Assembly (NCBI RefSeq): GCF_027924905.1
Contig: NZ_AP027055.1
Location: 806,001-870,000 of the forward strand
Source: Limnohabitans sp. INBF002
GTDB taxonomy: Bacteria; Pseudomonadota; Gammaproteobacteria; Burkholderiales; Burkholderiaceae_C
DNA length: 64,000 nucleotides
Reading direction: 5' to 3'
Of this stretch, positions 59,239-64,000 are shown one piece after another (position 1 is the stretch's first letter; the number at the start of each line of letters is the position of its first letter). Position numbers and translations under genes: made by a program. The notes beneath the pieces are model-generated. The model worked only from the letters and a program-made list of their open reading frames with translations, searched no databases and was not told the DNA's origin.

Positions 59239-60372
59239 ATGACTCTCGTGCGTCGTTCCCTTCTCAAGGGGGCCGCAGCTGCGTGCGCCCTCAGTGGTGT
59301 GCCTGGCTTTGCTTTGGCCCAAACATCTCCCCCAGCTTCTACTGCTGCACGTCGCTTCGAACCACAAGCGGGCCAGTGGCGCACGTTTGAAGTCACCACC
59401 CGTGTCGATTTGGCGGATACCAAGCGTGCCGCCTCACGCGTGTGGTTGCCGGTGCCCAGCATCAACTCGGATTGGCAACGTTCGTTGGAGAGCAATTTCA
59501 GCAGCAACGGCACCTCACGCATGGTGAGCGATGGCACCGATGGCGCGCGCATGATCTACACCGAGTTCGCCGCAGGCGTCACACCGTTTGTCGAAGTGAC
59601 CAGCCGCGTGCAAACACAAAACCGTTTTGTGGACACAGCCAAACCCACCGCCCACGCGTTTACACGTGAAGACGCCGGCACTTTGCGCTACTACACCCGC
59701 GCCACACATTTGTTGCCCACCGACGGCATCGTGCGCACCACAGCTCTTAAAGCTACCCAGGGCGCGAAAACCGATGCACAAAAAGCACGCGCCATTTACG
59801 ACTGGGTGGTGGCCAACGCTTGGCGCGAACCCAAGACGCGCGGCTGCGGCGAGGGCGACATCAAAGCCATGCTGGAGACAGGCAACTTGGGCGGCAAGTG
59901 CGCCGACATCAACGCCTTGTTTGTTGGCCTGTGCCGCTCGGTCGGTGTGCCAGCACGCGATGTGTATGGCATTCGTTTGGTGCCTTCGGCCTTTGGTTAC
60001 AAAGAGTTGTCGGGCAACCCCGCCAGCTTGAAAGGCGCGCAACACTGCCGCGCCGAGGTGTATTTGCAAGCCCACGGTTGGGTGGCGATGGACCCCGCCG
60101 ACGTGGCCAAAGTGATGCGCTTAGAAACACCTGAGTGGATCAAGCGCACCGACAACGCGGTGGTGCAGCCCGTGTACAACCGTTTGTTCGGTGGCTGGGA
60201 AGGCAACTGGATGGGCTGGAACACCGCACACGATGTGGCCTTGCCCGGCAGCAAAGAAGACCGCTTGGGCTTCTTGATGTACCCCGTGGCCGAGACGGTG
60301 GATGGCCGTGCTGACTCTTACGCGCCTGACACCTTCAAGTACCAAATCACGGCACGCGAAATCAAGGCCTAA
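59239..60372 (+). CDS. Tat-exported transglutaminase-like protein
   Basis: 377 residues from ATG 59239, preceded by GGAG. Twin-arginine signal peptide (VRRSLLKGAAAACALSG, cleaved near ALA-Q). A transglutaminase-like domain has Cys221 in GGKCADINALFVGLCRSVG, His269 in AQHCRAEVYLQ and Asp285 in MDPADV, the papain-like triad. RVWLPVPSINSDWQRSLE in the N-terminal part is typical of bacterial periplasmic members. It is likely a periplasmic protease or amidase rather than a cross-linker; the substrate is unknown. Confidence 0.88.
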   Translation: MTLVRRSLLKGAAAACALSGVPGFALAQTSPPASTAARRFEPQAGQWRTFEVTTRVDLADTKRAASRVWLPVPSINSDWQRSLESNFSSNGTSRMVSDGTDGARMIYTEFAAGVTPFVEVTSRVQTQNRFVDTAKPTAHAFTREDAGTLRYYTRATHLLPTDGIVRTTALKATQGAKTDAQKARAIYDWVVANAWREPKTRGCGEGDIKAMLETGNLGGKCADINALFVGLCRSVGVPARDVYGIRLVPSAFGYKELSGNPASLKGAQHCRAEVYLQAHGWVAMDPADVAKVMRLETPEWIKRTDNAVVQPVYNRLFGGWEGNWMGWNTAHDVALPGSKEDRLGFLMYPVAETVDGRADSYAPDTFKYQITAREIKA

Positions 60373-60380
60373 GGTGTTGG

Positions 60381-60404
60381 AAGTGTCTGGCTAGCCAGAC
60401 GCTT
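60381..60404. terminator. long palindrome between the transglutaminase-like and rluA-like genes
   Basis: AAGTGTCTGG-CTAG-CCAGACGCTT forms a ten-pair stem with one wobble. The tail is only moderately T-rich (CTCT), so termination is plausible but not certain. Confidence 0.55.
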
Positions 60405-60427
60405 CTCTGCGCGCAGCCTCCAGGCGT

Positions 60428-60457
60428 GAGGCCTCAAAGCACGAGGCCTTAAAGCAA
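60428..60457. repeat. 15-bp imperfect tandem repeat
   Basis: GAGGCCTCAAAGCAC followed immediately by GAGGCCTTAAAGCAA, differing at two positions; in the gap just downstream of the rluA-like gene. Probably a replication-slippage product. Confidence 0.6.
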
Positions 60458-60463
60458 GCAGTC

Positions 60464-61360
60464 TTACACCGCCATGCTCAAACGCAAGGCGCTGTGAAAC
60501 TCTCTCGCCTTGCCTGTGACGGGATCGGTGAAGGCCACGCTTTTGGCCAGCAGCTGCAACGGATGGCTGAAGTCTTCCTCTGCATCTGGCCCGCGCAGCA
60601 CGGTGGGGTAAAACTGGTCGCCCTCTAGCGGCAGGCCCAGCGCCATCATGTGCACGCGCAGTTGGTGGCGTTTGCCGCTGACAGGCTCTAGCTGGTACAG
60701 CGCACGCGTGCCTTCGGTTTTGAGCAGACGGATGCGTGTTTCGCTGTTGGCTTCGCCAGCCACCTCTTGTGTTCTGAAGAAAAGTTCGTCAGGTTGTAGA
60801 CGACTGACGTGTACGCGTGGCAGCGTTAACGCGGGGTTGTAAGCCGCCACCGCTTCGTAGACCTTGTGCAGTGCCTTGTCGCGAAACAGCGCGTGGTAAG
60901 CGTCGCGGTCTTGCAGACGTTTGCCAAACATCACGAGGCCTGCGGTTTCGCGGTCGATGCGGTGCAGCGGCACGAGGTCGTCGTTGCCTGTGAGGTGCTT
61001 CAGCTGCACCAATAAACTTTGCTGCACATAGCGGCCCGCGGGTGTGACGGGCATGAAGTGCGGCTTGTCGGCCACCAGCAGGTGGTCGTCTTCAAACACG
61101 ATGCTGGCTTTCTCAGGCAGCACGGGCTCGTTGGCGATGTGGCGGTAGTAGTAGAGCTTGGTGCGTGGTGTGTAGGCCAGCGTGGCCTGCACGGGTTGGG
61201 CAGCTTCATTCAGCACCAAGTCATGTGCAAAGCGGTGCAGCCACTCGTCGCGCGAAATGTCGGGCATGCGCTCTAGCAAAAAATCTAGCACCGTGGGCCA
61301 AGGCCCAACGGGTAGCGACACGCGGCTGGCGCCTACGCCGTTGCGCGTCGGGATACGCAT
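60464..61360 (-). CDS. RluA-family pseudouridine synthase
   Basis: 298 residues from ATG 61360 (MRIPTRNGVGAS). The catalytic Asp lies in HRIDRETAGLVMF, and KPHFMPVTPAGRY and GKRHQLRVHMMALGLPLEGDQFYP are family blocks. An S4-like N-terminal segment (VLDFLLERMPDISRDEWLHRF) is present. Whether it modifies rRNA or tRNA is not clear from sequence. It follows trmB by eight bases on the same strand, so a tRNA-modification operon is likely. Confidence 0.9.
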   Translation of the reverse strand: MRIPTRNGVGASRVSLPVGPWPTVLDFLLERMPDISRDEWLHRFAHDLVLNEAAQPVQATLAYTPRTKLYYYRHIANEPVLPEKASIVFEDDHLLVADKPHFMPVTPAGRYVQQSLLVQLKHLTGNDDLVPLHRIDRETAGLVMFGKRLQDRDAYHALFRDKALHKVYEAVAAYNPALTLPRVHVSRLQPDELFFRTQEVAGEANSETRIRLLKTEGTRALYQLEPVSGKRHQLRVHMMALGLPLEGDQFYPTVLRGPDAEEDFSHPLQLLAKSVAFTDPVTGKAREFHSALRLSMAV

Positions 61361-61368
61361 GTGGGTCT

Positions 61369-62094
61369 TTAGACCTTGGTGAACACCAAGTCCCACACGC
61401 CGTGGCCGAGCTTCAAGCCTCGGTTTTCAAACTTGGTGAGCGGGCGATAGGCTGGCTTTTCGGCAAAACCGCTGGGGTCGGTGGCCGTGTTTTTGAGCAA
61501 AGGCTCGGCAGACACCACTTGCAGCATTTGCTGTGAATAAGGCTGCCAGTCGGTGGCCAAGTGCAAGTAGCCACCGGGCTTGATGTGTTTGGCCAAGCGG
61601 TTGACGAACGCGCTTTGAATCAAGCGGCGTTTGTGGTGACGGCTCTTGTGCCAAGGGTCTGGGAAGAAGATGTGCACGCCGTCTAGGCTGTTTTCGCCCA
61701 GCATGTGGTCCATCACCTCGATCGCGTCGTGCTGCACGATGCGGATATTCCCAATGCTTTCTTCGCCGCAGCGCTTGAGCAACGCACCCACGCCAGGCAC
61801 ATGAACCTCGCAGCACAAAAAGTTGTCGTCAGGGCGTGTGTGCGCAATCTTGGCGGTGGCGTCGCCCATGCCAAAACCGATTTCCAAAATCAGCGGGGCA
61901 GTTCGGCCAAAGGCTGCAGCCGCATCCAAACGCTCGGGCGAGTAGGGCACCAAAAACTGTGGGCCAAACTGCTCAAACGCCCGCATTTGGCCCGAGCCCA
62001 TGCGGCCCGCGCGCAGCACATAGGTTTTGATGACGCGCATGAAAGGCGCGTCGGTTTGTGGGGTGTCGGGGGTGGTGGGCGTGTCAGCGGTCAT
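61369..62094 (-). CDS. trmB: tRNA (guanine-N7-)-methyltransferase
   Basis: 241-residue SAM-dependent methyltransferase that makes m7G46 in t[18 protein letters not shown] is the SAM-binding motif I, and [19 protein letters not shown] is the TrmB signature with catalytic Asp. [14 protein letters not shown] follows. An unusual threonine/proline-rich N-terminus ([16 protein letters not shown]) is probably disordered. Confidence 0.95.
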   Translation of the reverse strand: MTADTPTTPDTPQTDAPFMRVIKTYVLRAGRMGSGQMRAFEQFGPQFLVPYSPERLDAAAAFGRTAPLILEIGFGMGDATAKIAHTRPDDNFLCCEVHVPGVGALLKRCGEESIGNIRIVQHDAIEVMDHMLGENSLDGVHIFFPDPWHKSRHHKRRLIQSAFVNRLAKHIKPGGYLHLATDWQPYSQQMLQVVSAEPLLKNTATDPSGFAEKPAYRPLTKFENRGLKLGHGVWDLVFTKV

Positions 62095-62122
62095 GGCAGG
62101 CGAGTCTTTGAATAACCCGTGA

Positions 62123-63031
62123 TTATCGCGGGACTGGACTGCTGATCTCTTGCCACGCTTTTGTCCACTCGGCTAACGCTTGCTCTATCGATGCGCCATC
62201 GTTTGGCTTTGGCAGGCCTAAGGCGTGCGCAGCAGTTTGTAGAGCCAGCAGTGGTTGGTTCGCATCTAAAGCGGTTGCGCCGTTTTGCTTGCTGAGTTTT
62301 TCACCGTTCTCACCCAACACCAGCGGCGTGTGCATGTAGCTCGGCGTGGGTAAACCCAGTGCACGTTGCAACACGATTTGTCGTGCGGTGTTGTCGGTCA
62401 AGTCCGCACCGCGCACGATGTGGGTGATGCCTTGTGCGGCGTCGTCCACCACCACGGCAAGTTGGTAGGCCCACAGGCCGTCGGCGCGAAGCAACACAAA
62501 GTCGCCCACTTCCTTGGCAACGTCTTGTTGCTGAACCCCAAGCAAACGGTCTTGCCATGTCAGCGGCGTGGCCAGTTGTAAATCGTCGATGACGCGTTGC
62601 ACATTCAAGCGCCAAGCACGTGCGGCTTTGCCATTCAAGCCGTTGCGACAGGTGCCGGGGTAGACGGCTGCGGTGTGACGTTCGCGTGCATGGCCCATCA
62701 AAGCTTGTGCGTCTTCAATCTCTTTGCGCGAGCAGCCGCAGGGGTAGGCCCAGCCTTTGGCGATCAAGGTGTCGAGCGCAGCTTGATAGGCCTCGCCGCG
62801 TTGCGATTGCCACATCACAGGTGCATCAGGGACAAGACCGCACGTGGCGAGCTGTTGGAGGATGCGTTGGTCTGCGCCGGGGATGCAGCGTGGTGTGTCC
62901 ACGTCTTCGATGCGCACCAGCCATTGGCCACCGTGCGCGCGTGCGTCTAACCAACTGGCGAGGGCAGCAACGAGCGAGCCCGCATGCAGCGGGCCCGTGG
63001 GTGAGGGAGCGAATCGACCGACGTACGGCAA
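62123..63031 (-). CDS. gluQ: glutamyl-Q tRNA(Asp) synthetase
   Basis: 302 residues, a GluRS paralogue lacking the anticodon-binding domain. HIGH-type motif is HAGS in [21 protein letters not shown]-type is KLSKQNG, and the zinc ligands lie in CGCSRKE and YPGTC. It attaches glutamate to queuosine-34 of tRNA-Asp. The start is TTG 63031, abutting the stop of the upstream gene (TAATTG). Third tRNA-related gene in a row with trmB and the pseudouridine synthase. Confidence 0.93.
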   Translation of the reverse strand: MPYVGRFAPSPTGPLHAGSLVAALASWLDARAHGGQWLVRIEDVDTPRCIPGADQRILQQLATCGLVPDAPVMWQSQRGEAYQAALDTLIAKGWAYPCGCSRKEIEDAQALMGHARERHTAAVYPGTCRNGLNGKAARAWRLNVQRVIDDLQLATPLTWQDRLLGVQQQDVAKEVGDFVLLRADGLWAYQLAVVVDDAAQGITHIVRGADLTDNTARQIVLQRALGLPTPSYMHTPLVLGENGEKLSKQNGATALDANQPLLALQTAAHALGLPKPNDGASIEQALAEWTKAWQEISSPVPR

Positions 63032-64000
63032 TTACAAACGCTTGGCAGATTGGCAAACAGCCAAAGCGAGTTCAAGGCCAGACACAAACGCGTCTTCTAC
63101 GCGGTGGCCCAAGTGCCAGTCGCCACAGGTGCCCAAGCCATTGGCTGGGTTGTACTGGTGCGAGGCACCCAGTGGTGTGATGGTTTTGGCATAGAGCCAG
63201 CGGTGCATTTCGGTGTGGGCTGGCTCGGCGCGGATGCCTGTGAGCTCAGCAAACGCGCGTAAGAGTTTGGCCTTCACGCGTGCTTCGGTGTCGGTGATGT
63301 GTTCGGCAGACCAAGCGGCGCTGGCTTGCACCGTCCAACGTTCCACCTTGCCGCGTCCTGGCTTGGACGACTCGCGAGCCAACCATGCAATGCGGTGGTG
63401 AATGCTGCGTGCTGCGTTCCACTGTGGGCCGATATGCAGGTTGGGTTGCGTGGCGTTGGGGAAGGCCAGCATCAGTGTCCAGCAAGGGGCCACGTCCACC
63501 GCGTCCATGGCTTTGAGCCACTTGGCGTCCGCGGCTTCTTTCCCCGACGCTTTGAGCAAATTTTCTGCTTGGCTGGAGGGAATGGCGAGCAACACGTGGT
63601 CAAAGCCGGCGTGCGTTTGTGCCACTTCTTTGCCCGAGGTGCTGTTGATGGCATGCACCGTCCACAAGCCTTTGGCGCCGCGCTCTAGGCGGTTGACTTG
63701 GGTGTTGTAAGTCACGGCTTTGCCCAAAGGTTGCGCCCAGTGGCGCACCAAGGCATTCATGCCGGGCTTGGCTACGAAATGCGCGTCTTTGGTGGCGCGG
63801 GCGGCCTCAAACACGTGGCCCAGTGGGTCGAGCACGCGTACGGCGTTGGCGCTCCAAGGGCGGCAAATGTCGGCAGTGCCAGGCACGGTTTGCAAGGCCA
63901 GCGAAAAGCGCGGATCGCGCACGGTGAAATATTGGGTGCCGTGGTCAAAGGTGCCGAAGTTGGTGTCGCGGGTGGACATGCGGCCCCCTGCGCCTCGGCT
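63032..64000 (-). CDS. FAD-dependent amine oxidase/renalase-like protein, partial (5' end outside window)
   Basis: The frame is open to the window edge: seven more codons upstream of the first ATG (63979) read SRGAGGR, the end of the N-terminal Rossmann FAD motif, so the internal ATG is not the start. At least 322 residues are present. FGTFDHGTQYFTVRDPRF and DHVLLAIPSSQAENLL are typical of renalase-like flavoproteins annotated as NAD(P)/FAD-dependent oxidoreductases. The C-terminus GTCGDWHLGHRVEDAFVSGLELA is the conserved FAD-contacting end. Coupled to gluQ. Confidence 0.9.
   Translation of the reverse strand, partial: SRGAGGRMSTRDTNFGTFDHGTQYFTVRDPRFSLALQTVPGTADICRPWSANAVRVLDPLGHVFEAARATKDAHFVAKPGMNALVRHWAQPLGKAVTYNTQVNRLERGAKGLWTVHAINSTSGKEVAQTHAGFDHVLLAIPSSQAENLLKASGKEAADAKWLKAMDAVDVAPCWTLMLAFPNATQPNLHIGPQWNAARSIHHRIAWLARESSKPGRGKVERWTVQASAAWSAEHITDTEARVKAKLLRAFAELTGIRAEPAHTEMHRWLYAKTITPLGASHQYNPANGLGTCGDWHLGHRVEDAFVSGLELALAVCQSAKRL

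Overview
The window looks like a stretch of chromosome from a free-living betaproteobacterium, most likely family Comamonadaceae of the Burkholderiales (Limnohabitans/Rhodoferax/Polaromonas-like). This rests on the gene set (an FNR-controlled cbb3 oxidase locus with hemN, Bug-type solute receptors, PAS-LuxR next to a 3-oxoacid CoA-transferase, a PA2778/PA2779 pair), the moderately high G+C and the dense co-directional operons. No database search was possible, so the taxon is inferred. I see no insertion sequence, prophage, CRISPR array or rRNA operon.

Layout. 0-3.3 kb: end of etfA, a DmdC-like acyl-CoA dehydrogenase and a nitronate monooxygenase. 3.3-14.5 kb: a microaerobic respiration locus (usp, ccoI-ccoS, ccoNOQP, ccoG, ccoH, a small membrane protein, fnr, hemN, a SafE-like membrane protein). 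Three FNR boxes lie in it, and two of them sit exactly 41.5 bp upstream of the start site implied by a -10 hexamer. 14.5-16.1 kb: a TauE/SafE exporter, 6S RNA (ssrS), zapA and a ZapB-like coiled coil. 16.1-24.1 kb: a cobalamin riboswitch heading an uptake and corrinoid-assembly operon (A+T-rich btuB, two BtuF-like proteins of which one has no signal peptide, btuC, btuD, cobO, cobQ).

24.2-39.7 kb: a catabolic island transcribed in one direction. It encodes a MaoC-type hydratase, an acyl-CoA dehydrogenase, a CaiB-type CoA-transferase, an MmgE/PrpD protein and a CitE-type lyase, the gene set known from bacterial itaconate/C5-dicarboxylate degradation. It continues with a LIV-type ABC importer (livHMGF, livK), an aldehyde dehydrogenase, an SDR, a zinc alcohol dehydrogenase, a LysR regulator and a Bug receptor. 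39.7-49.4 kb: nth, an aminotransferase, an SRPBCC protein, an orphan gcvH, ETF-ubiquinone oxidoreductase (partner of the EtfA at the left edge), SDR plus thioesterase, AhpD-like proteins, and a PAS-LuxR regulator divergent from scoAB, followed by a second usp.

49.4-53.9 kb: a poorly understood envelope cassette (DUF6502, a DUF5666 lipoprotein, PA2779-like, CigR-like and a PA2778-like C39-type peptidase lipoprotein), then tRNA-Gly(CCC) and a small secreted protein built from a 23-residue cysteine repeat. 53.9-64 kb: a winged-helix regulator, gabD, alaS (apparently leaderless), a TlpA-like thioredoxin whose 5' end overlaps the alaS terminator, a Tat-exported transglutaminase-like protein, then rluA-like, trmB, gluQ and a truncated FAD amine-oxidase gene at the right edge.

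The best candidates for something undescribed are the PA2778/PA2779 cassette (a possible peptidase and its Gly-Gly substrate), the cysteine-repeat protein, and the itaconate-type island joined to an ABC importer and alcohol/aldehyde oxidation genes.
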